A stretch of DNA of 64,000 nt from Flavobacteriaceae bacterium YJPT1-3 (GTDB taxonomy: Bacteria; Bacteroidota; Bacteroidia; Flavobacteriales; Flavobacteriaceae), in NCBI GenBank assembly GCA_029866965.1, contig CP123444.1:310001-374000 (forward strand). The letters are read 5' to 3'. The position numbers and the translations under genes were made by a program. Positions 1 to 10,127 of this stretch are shown piece after piece; positions within the stretch are counted from its first letter, which is position 1; the number at the start of each line of letters is the position of its first letter. A model generated the notes under the pieces. That model was not told the origin of the DNA, made no database searches, and was given only the letters and a program-made list of their open reading frames with translations.

Positions 1-1913
<1,913 letters not shown>

Positions 1914-1926
1914 AATTCATTTTAGT

Positions 1927-2970
1927 TTAGACAGTAGCTATCTGATTACTCAATCCGATAATTATGGTCGATAGGATAAGTACCGATAAGCCGGCTGCAA
2001 GCGTGTACTTAATTTGTTTTCCGGAACCTTTCCATTCTTTGGTTACCAGTCCCCAGAAGGTGCTGAACACGATTATAAACGCCATATGCAAGGTCCAACT
2101 GGCGAAATCATGCTCTCCCATTTGCGTACTGCCCATGCCATAAAACATAAATTGACAGTACCAGGTCACTCCGGCAACAGCAGCAAAAAGGTAATTTTTA
2201 CGCAAGGGTGTTTGGGTATCTGCGTAATTGGTATAGGTCTTGTTTTTGACATTTAAAAATGCGCACCAAATAAAATTAGCGCAAAATCCACCCCATAGAA
2301 TGATGATGAAAACCGGACCATTTTGCCAAAGCGATGGAGTGTCGTATTGAACCGAAAGGCTCGCAATAGGTTGACCGGCGATCATTCCAAATGCAAAACA
2401 GGAACTCATAATGCCAGCGAAAAAAGCGACCACCACTCCTTTAACCAAATTGGAGTCTTTTATTCCTTCAGCTATTTTTGATTTTTCTCTATTCTTATCA
2501 CGTAACCATCCTGCCCTACCACAGATAGCGATACCAAGGAGGCAAACTCCAACGCCCAGCAAGACCAATTGGCCGGAAGTTGTTTGCATCAAGGCTCCAA
2601 ACTCTCCATCATAAAGCGGGGGAATGAGGGTTCCGAAAGCAGCAGTCAATCCGAGGGCCAAGGCCATACCCAGGGAGATGCCCAGATAACGCAGGGCCAA
2701 TCCAAAGGTTAACCCTCCAATACCCCAGAGTAATCCAAAAAGAAAAGTATTCAACAGGCTTTGCGTGGGGGCCTGTTGTAAAACCGACCAGGTTTCGGGC
2801 ACCGTGATCAACGAAACGGCTAAGGGCGCCACAATCCACGCGAAAATACCGTTGGTTAGCCAGGCACTTTCCCAGGACCATGCTTTAATTTTTTTTATGG
2901 GCAAATAAAAAGATCCGGCAGCAAAACCGCCGGTAGCATGCAATAAAACACCAAGAAAAGGATTGGCCAT
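1927..2970 (-). CDS. rhaT: RhaT-type L-rhamnose/proton symporter
   Basis: This multi-pass inner-membrane protein has about ten hydrophobic segments. The N-terminus (ATGGFAAGSFYLPIKKIKAWSWE, over residues 10-35) closely follows the start of enterobacterial RhaT, with its FYAPFKKVKKWSWE region. The C-terminal half also has the family layout, including the FYGMGSTQMG and SWTLHMAFIIVFSTFWG segments. I chose the ATG at 2970 because it aligns with the RhaT N-terminus. A start at 2994 would only add eight unsupported residues and overlap the upstream isomerase. The gene sits between a sugar isomerase and a sulfatase in the rhamnosidase operon, so import of rhamnose released by GH78 is the natural role. 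Closely related uptake specificity such as L-lyxose or L-fucose cannot be excluded. Confidence 0.9.
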   Translation of the reverse strand: MANPFLGVLLHATGGFAAGSFYLPIKKIKAWSWESAWLTNGIFAWIVAPLAVSLITVPETWSVLQQAPTQSLLNTFLFGLLWGIGGLTFGLALRYLGISLGMALALGLTAAFGTLIPPLYDGEFGALMQTTSGQLVLLGVGVCLLGIAICGRAGWLRDKNREKSKIAEGIKDSNLVKGVVVAFFAGIMSSCFAFGMIAGQPIASLSVQYDTPSLWQNGPVFIIILWGGFCANFIWCAFLNVKNKTYTNYADTQTPLRKNYLFAAVAGVTWYCQFMFYGMGSTQMGEHDFASWTLHMAFIIVFSTFWGLVTKEWKGSGKQIKYTLAAGLSVLILSTIIIGLSNQIATV

Positions 2971-2980
2971 TACTTCTTTA

Positions 2981-4396
2981 TTAACAGATAACAATACATT
3001 CGATATGCAACAGCTTTGCGATCTTCTGAAGCACTGATTTCTGGTGCCCTATTCCAATGGCGCAGTGATGCGATGGACCGGCCATTGACCAATTATTGAT
3101 GAAATCTCTGATGGAGATCGGAAAGCTGTACTGAGAATTCGTATTTCCAATCTGCAGGGTCTCACCGGCAACCGATTCGCCTTCCGCACAAACAAAATAG
3201 GTTTCGCCTTCAGCGTTCTGTGCAACCGACAAGAGCGTGACCGGACCATTTTTGACTTGCATTTGAATGCTCAGGCCTTTCCCCGGTTTTCCGTGGTAAA
3301 CAGGCACGGGAACCAATCCGACTTTTCCTTCCGCAATACTGAAATGCGCCGGACCGTCATGCCCCAGAAGAATACGGTCTTGCTCAAAATCCATGGCATA
3401 GAACTCCGAAAATGAACCCCCACAGCCTAGCGTATCCATGATCTTCATGGCCTGCACATTTTTGATTTCGTACTCTCCGGCAACGGGTACGTGCTTGCCG
3501 GTTAGCAAAGTCAATCCCGGAATTAAGGAGGTTACAATATCCTCATATTCAGAATCTCCCTTTCCTTCAAAATAGTAAGCCAGGCTACCCAGATCATAGT
3601 CTGCGATCAAGGTATCCAGTGCAACCGATGTTTTGGCCGCACGCTCCAGTTCTGACGGCTCGCAAGAGGAAGACACCTCATAGTGGGATTGAAATTCTTC
3701 TATTTTATCTGTGATGGCTTGGGTAGTCACCTGATCCCTCAAGGTTTTTAAAACGCCAAACTCAATGATCTCAAAATGATTACCAAAGGTGGCCGCTTGA
3801 GCGGTAAGATCGCTGTAAACATCCAGCATGCCATTGTAGTAGTGCCCCATAAGACCCACCCGATTATTGCGCATGGTTTTGACCACCTGAAGCGCATTGA
3901 TATACTCCTGCATTTCCTTCCAGACATAGTCTTCGTGCAGGTATCCTGAAATCAAATGAAATTCAATTTTTGCGCGTTGGAGTACACTGGCTAACTCTGG
4001 AGCTACACAACTCTGACAATGCGCCAACCATTCACCGGTCATCTTACCGCGATCACCGATCTGGTTAAAAGCTTTGTAATCGATCGCCGGCACCGGTTGT
4101 AAGTTCAAGACGATGATAGGAACCTTCACTTTTTGTGCCAGGGGCAACACATTGTGTGAAAGCGCGTAAGTGGAGATAAAAAGCACTAGGGCATCCACTC
4201 CCTTGCTATTGAGTACAGCTGCCGAAGCATTGGCCTTGGCCGGTGTGTCTACCATCCCTACATTGGTAACCTTCACTCCAAATTCTTCCAAACGGCTATG
4301 TATCTCCTTTTGATAGTCCTGCAAGCGCGGCAACAGACCCTCAAACTGCTCCCAGTAGGTTTCCAAACCAATTCCAAATAAACCGATGTGCATCAT
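2981..4396 (-). CDS. L-arabinose isomerase (AraA)-type sugar isomerase, substrate uncertain
   Basis: At 471 residues this matches the AraA/fucose-isomerase fold family. Visible features are an N-terminal Rossmann-like part (ISTYALSHNVLPLAQ, VPIIVLNLQP), the central GLMGHYYNGMLDVYSDLT, and a C-terminal metal/substrate region with GHDGPAHFS and SHHCAIGIGHQ, where AraA has its metal-binding His residues. It would interconvert an aldose and a ketose in the cytoplasm. The ATG overlaps the TGA of the rhamnosidase gene, indicating translational coupling. The locus already has an unrelated rhamnose isomerase (21853-23133), and no araB or araD genes are visible. This enzyme may therefore serve a second sugar such as L-arabinose, L-fucose or D-galactose, or give redundancy. 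The family call is firm and the substrate is not. Confidence 0.82.
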   Translation of the reverse strand: MMHIGLFGIGLETYWEQFEGLLPRLQDYQKEIHSRLEEFGVKVTNVGMVDTPAKANASAAVLNSKGVDALVLFISTYALSHNVLPLAQKVKVPIIVLNLQPVPAIDYKAFNQIGDRGKMTGEWLAHCQSCVAPELASVLQRAKIEFHLISGYLHEDYVWKEMQEYINALQVVKTMRNNRVGLMGHYYNGMLDVYSDLTAQAATFGNHFEIIEFGVLKTLRDQVTTQAITDKIEEFQSHYEVSSSCEPSELERAAKTSVALDTLIADYDLGSLAYYFEGKGDSEYEDIVTSLIPGLTLLTGKHVPVAGEYEIKNVQAMKIMDTLGCGGSFSEFYAMDFEQDRILLGHDGPAHFSIAEGKVGLVPVPVYHGKPGKGLSIQMQVKNGPVTLLSVAQNAEGETYFVCAEGESVAGETLQIGNTNSQYSFPISIRDFINNWSMAGPSHHCAIGIGHQKSVLQKIAKLLHIECIVIC

Positions 4397-6687
4397 TGAG
4401 CAATAAGTGTATGAATTCCTGCTTCCAAAGAAACAGAGATTTGTTTTTGATTTAATTTTTCAGCTTTCATCCCATTCGAACTACTCAACCTGGAATATTC
4501 TTCAGGAATGACTAATTCTGCGGAAGTGTTCTGGGGTACTCTGATCTTAATTTCCAGTCGATCGGTTTTGCTAATGTCCACTGAAATTCTACCTTGAACA
4601 CTTTCCACCGTAGCTGACACCTGAGTGAGCGGGCCTAATTGCGGCTGTATTTTGAAGGTGCGATATTCGGCATTTATAGGCTCAATGCCTGCAACATACT
4701 GATATAACAAGGTTAATCCTCCCCCACTCCAGGCATGATTTATAGTTCCACCTCCGTAGCCTTCACTACCAATACCCCAACCTTCCCAAAGTGTGGTGAT
4801 GCTGGGATGAGTTACCATGGTCTTGAATCGTTTTTTTAAGCGCGCTAACGCGAAATCAGCCTCGCCCATCTGAAATAGCGCTTCCACAACATACTTCTCC
4901 ATGTACGGACTGGCGTGAAATTCATTTTTTAAGACGTGTACAATAGCCTCATACTTATCCGGGTCGGCTAAACCCGAAACTACGGCCAGGGCTTGTGAAC
5001 GATCATCGGTTTTTCCATCGTATTCAGCTGAGCGATAATGATCCCCCCTCCAGAATTCTGAATTGAACGCCAGCTTAAAGGCATTCATGTTTTTTTGTAT
5101 ACTGTCAGCCTCAGCGCTATTTCCCAAAGCCTCAGCCATCTTTAAAAGTCCTTTTTGAGCGAGATGATACTGCGTATTCAGGAGCAAAGGGATGTCTTTG
5201 TTGTCACCCCAGTCTCCCCAGGTCCAGCCTCCTTTTCGGATCTCGACCGTGCCCTCCGGCTTGAGCTTCCAGAGCGCCAAATACTTTTTGACGGGCTCGT
5301 AAACAGACCTGATCGTCTCCAGATCTCCAGTGTGCAAATAATAATTATAAATTCCGTAGTAACCTACACTGGCCAGCATCTGACCCGGTAATTCTTGATC
5401 CCAATTGCCAGCAGGCACCGGGGAGAAAATAGTGCTGTCTTGACGTTGCCACTGCAACAGTTCTAAAATTCCCTTTCGCGTAAGCGCATCGGCCTTGCGG
5501 TCTAGCGCATAAAAACTCTCTCCGCTTTCCAGGACCACATCCCCCCACCATTGAGCGCGTTCCCGATCAGGGCAGTCCATATAGGTGTCTCGCATAGTGA
5601 TATAAAGCGTTCTTAAGGCTTTCTTCCCCAGAAGATTGTAAAAGTCATCATCACAGGAAAACTGACCCGAAAATTCCGTATCGTAGCCGCTTTCCCGATA
5701 GTTCAAAGCGATGATCTTAATCCCTTCTGGGATGTAGTAGTGCACCTCATGACCATTCATCCATCCCAAAACTTCAAATTCCTGGACACCCTTTCTGGTC
5801 ACGTACTGCGCCCGCACATTGGGAGGACCGCCACCTCGATAATGATCGGTTCGGATGTCGATGGTATCCCCACCAGGAGCTTCTATTTTAAGATAGGGAC
5901 TCACCTGGGCGTTGTAGGGCATTCTTAACTTTAGGGTATCCCCTGTAGCCCTTTCAGGGATCGCCGTCTGGTACTCTTTTAAACCAAAATCCTTCCATAG
6001 GGGGATGGGTCGTTTGATCAAGGTACCGAACACGGAATTGCTGGCTTCACCAACCTCAACAGCTTGAGAAAAGGGATTGGTTTCAAAATTGGTTGCCCTA
6101 AAAGAAAAATCGCCTTTATTAGCATCAAACAGCAGATTACTTTCCGGAAGTCGGTAATTGGGGTAAGGTGCGCTTGTCTCCCCAAAGGCAGGATGTGGCC
6201 AGGCCTTCCAGGTGGAGTCTGATACGATCTCAAAACCCTCTGTAACCAAATTAAACAAGACGGCGTTCTGCCCGGAGTCTTTATGGCTAAACCCATCCTT
6301 ACCAAAATAATTAGACAAAATAACGATGCTGTTACGACCCTGCTTTAAGCTTGAAATGGCCACTTCATCGAAATAGGTGCCATTTGGGGTTGGTCCGCGT
6401 TTTAGCCCTCCTTCACGAATGACCAGTTGGCCATTGATCCAGAGCCAGTATTTAGAGTCGACTGCAATTTGAGCAACCACCGTATCAGGCACCATCGCAT
6501 CCAATTCCACATCAGTCCTGAACACAGTCCAGGCATTGATCGTATCGCTTTGGTCTTGTGGAGCTATCCATTGCGCCTTCCAGCCAGGTTCGTTCAAGGA
6601 CATGTTTTGCTTAGCAGTAGGCACCTCCGTTTGGCAGCTGATGAAGCTGAGCAAAACCAGTAAAGTATACACCAAAAGATTCCTCAT
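4393..6687 (-). CDS. Alpha-L-rhamnosidase (GH78-type), lipoprotein
   Basis: This 764-residue protein has a lipoprotein signal (LLSFISC), so it is periplasmic or surface anchored. Residues ~30-200 form a beta-sandwich with WIAP, YWLWINGQLV and GRNSIVILSNYFG, typical of the GH78 N-terminal domains. The (alpha/alpha)6 catalytic domain begins around YMDCPDRERAQWWGD, the hallmark acidic stretch of GH78, and continues through GGWTWGDWGDN to TTLWEGWG and INHAWSGG. A C-terminal beta-sandwich (FKIQPQLG) ends the protein. It would cleave terminal alpha-linked L-rhamnose. Its start overlaps the stop of the GH2 gene by ATGA and its stop overlaps the isomerase start, so the three are translationally coupled. 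No disruption is seen. Linkage specificity is unknown. Confidence 0.9.
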   Translation of the reverse strand: MRNLLVYTLLVLLSFISCQTEVPTAKQNMSLNEPGWKAQWIAPQDQSDTINAWTVFRTDVELDAMVPDTVVAQIAVDSKYWLWINGQLVIREGGLKRGPTPNGTYFDEVAISSLKQGRNSIVILSNYFGKDGFSHKDSGQNAVLFNLVTEGFEIVSDSTWKAWPHPAFGETSAPYPNYRLPESNLLFDANKGDFSFRATNFETNPFSQAVEVGEASNSVFGTLIKRPIPLWKDFGLKEYQTAIPERATGDTLKLRMPYNAQVSPYLKIEAPGGDTIDIRTDHYRGGGPPNVRAQYVTRKGVQEFEVLGWMNGHEVHYYIPEGIKIIALNYRESGYDTEFSGQFSCDDDFYNLLGKKALRTLYITMRDTYMDCPDRERAQWWGDVVLESGESFYALDRKADALTRKGILELLQWQRQDSTIFSPVPAGNWDQELPGQMLASVGYYGIYNYYLHTGDLETIRSVYEPVKKYLALWKLKPEGTVEIRKGGWTWGDWGDNKDIPLLLNTQYHLAQKGLLKMAEALGNSAEADSIQKNMNAFKLAFNSEFWRGDHYRSAEYDGKTDDRSQALAVVSGLADPDKYEAIVHVLKNEFHASPYMEKYVVEALFQMGEADFALARLKKRFKTMVTHPSITTLWEGWGIGSEGYGGGTINHAWSGGGLTLLYQYVAGIEPINAEYRTFKIQPQLGPLTQVSATVESVQGRISVDISKTDRLEIKIRVPQNTSAELVIPEEYSRLSSSNGMKAEKLNQKQISVSLEAGIHTLIAQ

Positions 6688-9600
6688 TGAATGGGTTTTA
6701 AAGTAAAAGAATACTGATAAGGTTGAGCAGGCAATCGGAAACTTTTATGCGGCGCGGCATCTTGATTCCAGGTATTATCTCCCCCTACACCCATCTGCTT
6801 ATGGTCAATATTCACGGTAATCGTTTCCGTAAACTCGAGCTCTTCTACCCGACTCGCAGTTTCTACATTGTCTTGGGTAAATGGCCAGGCACTTACACTT
6901 AGGGGTCTATCATCACCGGCTGAGATCGATAACCCTTTACCTGATTCATCCGTCAGAGCAAACTCATATACATCCGTCTTATTACTGCTTTCCTGAGGTC
7001 TCACATAATAGGTAAAGTCTTGTCTGACGGATTCCTTGTACCTTCCGATAAAAGCGCCTGTTTTCTTGTCGGCATAACTTTCTAAAGGACCTCGACCCCA
7101 CCAGGTCAAGTTGTCGTATTTGGCGGAGAGCTGCGTTTGCAGGCCCACACGGGTTAAATCGGCCAAAGTATGATCGGGAACTAGATTGTAATTAACATGC
7201 AGACTCCCTTCCCGATCGAGCAAATAAGTGATTCTCAGAGTAGCTCGATTTTCGAGTAAAGATAAGGTACTACGCAATCGTGCTCCGGATTCTAGGGATT
7301 CATATTCCAGCCCATTCAATTCGATTTCTTGCGAAGCCTCTTTCCAAACACCTTGACGTTTTTCCATACCACTGGCCCGATCATTATCAGTTGGCGGCCG
7401 CCAAAAGTTAGGTTTTAAAGCAGCTTCTAAATAAGAGATACTATCGGAGCGATAAGCCGTGAGTAACCCTGTAGTTTTATCCACTTCTATTTGTGCGCTA
7501 CCTACCTCCGCCTTGATTTTTGTATTTGTTTCGGTGATGTTGACCGTTGCGATTGCACTTTTATCCACCTGAATGCAGGGCGTATATCCCCAATCGAATT
7601 GCTCCCGGGCAATGGTGAATCCTTTTTCCGCCCAAGGCTCGTACTCCGTCAATTGATAATAAAGGTTGAGATGATATCGTTTACCGTGATCCCTTTGAAC
7701 CTTAGGCAGCATCAATTGCAGTTGACCTTTTTTTCCAGGTTCAATATCTGGAGCTTGCTTCGTCCCTTCAGCAATTGGTCTTCCGTTTTCTAAAAATTCC
7801 CAGGCCACTTGATAATGATTCAGATTCGTACGATGGTAACGATTTTCAATATCAAAGATGCCTTTTTCTCTGGAGCTGATCGCTGTATGAATGCGTTGCC
7901 AAACGTATTTTGCCTGCCATCCCCCCGATTTAATCCGCCCATCGGCAGTGATGAGACCTTTTTGGATAGGCAGTAGATCTTCGGTCTCTTGATTAAAATC
8001 CTGTCCAAACTTCCAGAGTTCTTTGCCGGTATTACTCGGCTTATGGATCAGCTGATCACGCCAGTCCCAAACAAATCCACCAACCAGACGTTTGTATTTT
8101 CGAATAGCCTCCCAGTACCCCTCTAAATCTCCTGTAGAATTGCCTTGTGAATGAGCATACTCACACCAAATGATCGGTCTGTCGTCATCAGGCTGCGTGG
8201 CTAAATCGATCATATCCTCAGTGAGCCTATACATGCGGCTGATGATATCTGTGTAGGATCGGTCTTTAGGCTCCGGTTGAGGCCATCGGTACCCATAAAT
8301 ATTTTGGGCTCCCTCGTAATGGATAGGTCGCGTTGGATCAAATTCCTTGATCCAGGCAGAGAGCGCTGCGTGATTAGGGCCGAATCCGGCCTCGTTTCCT
8401 AAAGACCAACTTACAATGCTTGGATAGTTCTTATCACGCTCCACCATATGGATACCCCGCTCCAAGAAGGCGGTGTGCCATGCTGAACTATTGCTCGGTT
8501 TTGAGCCAAGGGCGTGGCTCTCAATATTGGCCTCATCCATGACATAAATCCCGTATTGGTCGCAGAGCTCATACCAATACGGAGGGTTAGGATAATGGGA
8601 AGATCGAGAGGCGTTTACATTCAGTTGCTTCATGAGTTGAATATCGCGCTCCATGGCCTCTCGGGTCACTGCCTTTCCAGAGGTAGCATCCCAATCGTGA
8701 CGATTTACGCCGTAGAGCAAAACGGGTATGCCGTTTACACGGAACTGACCTCCCTCGGTATCGATTTCGCGAAAGCCTAGTCTTATACTTCGGGCTTCCA
8801 CCAGCTTATCTTTACCATCCTTCAAAGCCAATATCAAGGTGTAAAGATTAGGAGTCTCGGCGCTCCATTTCTTAGGGTTCTTAATGGTACGTTTCATTAA
8901 ATTCTCAAAAGGTCGATTGCCTATCTGAGGGTAGTATTCGTTTTGAAGTTTTTTGACCGGAAGTACCCAGGCAGAGTCCAGCACGGCCCGTCCAGCATCA
9001 TCGTAAAGCAATGCCTCCAACACATAATCTTCAAGATTGGTATTGTTGTGCGCTTTGACTTGCGGTCGAATTTGAAGTTCTGCATCTCTGAACTCATCAT
9101 CTAAGTCCGTACGTACGGCAAAATCATAGAGTTGCACTTGAGGAACTGCTTCCAAATACACTTCCCGGGTGATCCCGCTCATTCGCCAATGATCTTGATC
9201 TTCGATATAGCTCCCATCGCTCCACTGCAAGACCCGCAAAGCGATCAAATTATCTTTTGCTTTGAGGTAGGGTGTAACCATAAACTCGGCAGGAAGCCGA
9301 TTATCTTCACTGTATCCTACAAAATGGCCATTGACATAAACCTCTAATGCAGAGGAAGCAGCGCCCACGTGTAAGATGATTTGCATATCCTTCCAATCAC
9401 TTGGAAGATCTACCTGTTTGCGATAAACACCCGTAGGGTTGTAATCCTCTGGAATACGTGGAAAGCTAATGTTTTTTTCCTCCCAAATTTGAGGAGTGAG
9501 TCGTTGCCAGGGTTTACCGTAACCGTATAACTCCCAGTTGGCTGGCACGGGAATGTTTGCCCAGTTACGATCATCTAAAGCAGGCTGTTCGAAGGAAGCT

Positions 9601-9842
9601 ATGGTTTGTGAGGGCGCTTTCGCGAAAGCGAACTTCCAAGAACCGTTTAAAGAAAGTTTGCGCTGAGAGGCATTCCTGTTGAGCGCTTTGACTTGCGCTA
9701 CGGTGGCGTACGATATGGATGTTGCCCGAGGAGGCAACTTGTTTATTTGGTTAACCGACGGATTCTGCCAGGGTGGTAAGGATTGAGCCTGGGCAGAACT
9801 GAACATGAAGTACCAAACGATCAAAAGGCAATACCTGTGCAT
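6684..9842 (-). CDS. GH2 beta-galactosidase (LacZ-type), secreted
   Basis: This 1052-residue enzyme has a signal peptide ending SSAQAQ (residue ~20). Domains in order are the sugar-binding jelly roll (~45-230), an immunoglobulin-like domain (~235-360), the TIM barrel (~365-650), and the C-terminal Bgal small-chain and domain-4 regions (to 1052). The general acid is Glu483 in SLGNEAGFG and the nucleophile is Glu561 in WCEYAHSQGN. This is the layout of bacterial LacZ. It probably hydrolyses beta-galactosides in the periplasm, feeding GalK and GalT of the facing operon. It is the first gene of the leftward operon, only 22 or so bases behind a putative -7 box. Two iterated palindromes lie inside it (8765 and 9615). 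GH2 also includes other beta-glycosidases, so the galactose specificity is a family-level inference. Confidence 0.92.
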   Translation of the reverse strand: MHRYCLLIVWYFMFSSAQAQSLPPWQNPSVNQINKLPPRATSISYATVAQVKALNRNASQRKLSLNGSWKFAFAKAPSQTIASFEQPALDDRNWANIPVPANWELYGYGKPWQRLTPQIWEEKNISFPRIPEDYNPTGVYRKQVDLPSDWKDMQIILHVGAASSALEVYVNGHFVGYSEDNRLPAEFMVTPYLKAKDNLIALRVLQWSDGSYIEDQDHWRMSGITREVYLEAVPQVQLYDFAVRTDLDDEFRDAELQIRPQVKAHNNTNLEDYVLEALLYDDAGRAVLDSAWVLPVKKLQNEYYPQIGNRPFENLMKRTIKNPKKWSAETPNLYTLILALKDGKDKLVEARSIRLGFREIDTEGGQFRVNGIPVLLYGVNRHDWDATSGKAVTREAMERDIQLMKQLNVNASRSSHYPNPPYWYELCDQYGIYVMDEANIESHALGSKPSNSSAWHTAFLERGIHMVERDKNYPSIVSWSLGNEAGFGPNHAALSAWIKEFDPTRPIHYEGAQNIYGYRWPQPEPKDRSYTDIISRMYRLTEDMIDLATQPDDDRPIIWCEYAHSQGNSTGDLEGYWEAIRKYKRLVGGFVWDWRDQLIHKPSNTGKELWKFGQDFNQETEDLLPIQKGLITADGRIKSGGWQAKYVWQRIHTAISSREKGIFDIENRYHRTNLNHYQVAWEFLENGRPIAEGTKQAPDIEPGKKGQLQLMLPKVQRDHGKRYHLNLYYQLTEYEPWAEKGFTIAREQFDWGYTPCIQVDKSAIATVNITETNTKIKAEVGSAQIEVDKTTGLLTAYRSDSISYLEAALKPNFWRPPTDNDRASGMEKRQGVWKEASQEIELNGLEYESLESGARLRSTLSLLENRATLRITYLLDREGSLHVNYNLVPDHTLADLTRVGLQTQLSAKYDNLTWWGRGPLESYADKKTGAFIGRYKESVRQDFTYYVRPQESSNKTDVYEFALTDESGKGLSISAGDDRPLSVSAWPFTQDNVETASRVEELEFTETITVNIDHKQMGVGGDNTWNQDAAPHKSFRLPAQPYQYSFTLKPIQ
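8765..8774. repeat. Iterated palindrome copy 2 (inside GH2)
   Basis: Exact TTTCGCGAAA, read as GFREI in the GH2 gene. This is a different codon phase from the AFAK copies. Confidence 0.9.
9615..9630. repeat. Iterated palindrome copy 3, 16-bp form (inside GH2)
   Basis: Perfect 16-bp palindrome CGCTTTCGCGAAAGCG, read as FAFAKA near residue 73 of the GH2 enzyme. Confidence 0.95.
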
Positions 9843-9870
9843 ACTACGGGACCTACTAACTTAGAATCAC

Positions 9871-9911
9871 TAAACTTAAATAGCGCAATCATTTTTTGCA
9901 TCCTGTACTGT
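9871..9911 (-). promoter_or_regulatory. Promoter of the GH2-GH78 operon with regulator box A
   Basis: On the minus strand, box ACAGTACAGGAT (9911 to 9900) is followed by exactly 21 bases and then TAAGTTTA (9878 to 9871), which matches the Bacteroidota -7 consensus TAnnTTTG at 7 of 8 positions. The GH2 start codon is 29 bases beyond the -7 box. The box lies where the -33 TTG would normally sit. Its sequence and spacing are shared with the promoters near 9991 and 19649. Binding by the GntR regulator at 18506-19552 is inferred. Confidence 0.65.
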
Positions 9912-9990
9912 CTTGAGTTTTGAGCTCCATTTAATTTTTAAGGACCGGATTGATGAAGAAATCCAAGGTCGCAAACGTTATATACACAGT

Positions 9991-10031
9991 ACAGTGCAGG
10001 ATAGTTTATTCTTAAGATGGAGTTAATATTG
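9991..10031 (+). promoter_or_regulatory. Promoter of the susCD operon with regulator box B
   Basis: Box ACAGTGCAGGAT (9991-10002) differs from box A at one base. It is followed by exactly 21 bases and then TAATATTG (10024-10031), 7 of 8 matches to TAnnTTTG. This predicts a leader of about 90 nt before the susC start at 10128. The 285-bp space between the divergent operons therefore holds two promoters with the same architecture and no gene that I can see. Confidence 0.62.
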
Positions 10032-10127
10032 TTAGGAATCGTGATAGAATCCTTGTTTTTGAAGCGATTACGAAATCGTTTGATACACTCCATCACAATT
10101 AGTATAAATTAATTAGCTAACAAAAAC

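Noticed and set aside
9843-10127. A small RNA or riboswitch in the divergent intergenic region
   Set aside because: No stable hairpin or terminator is seen there; the two promoters with regulator boxes explain the space.
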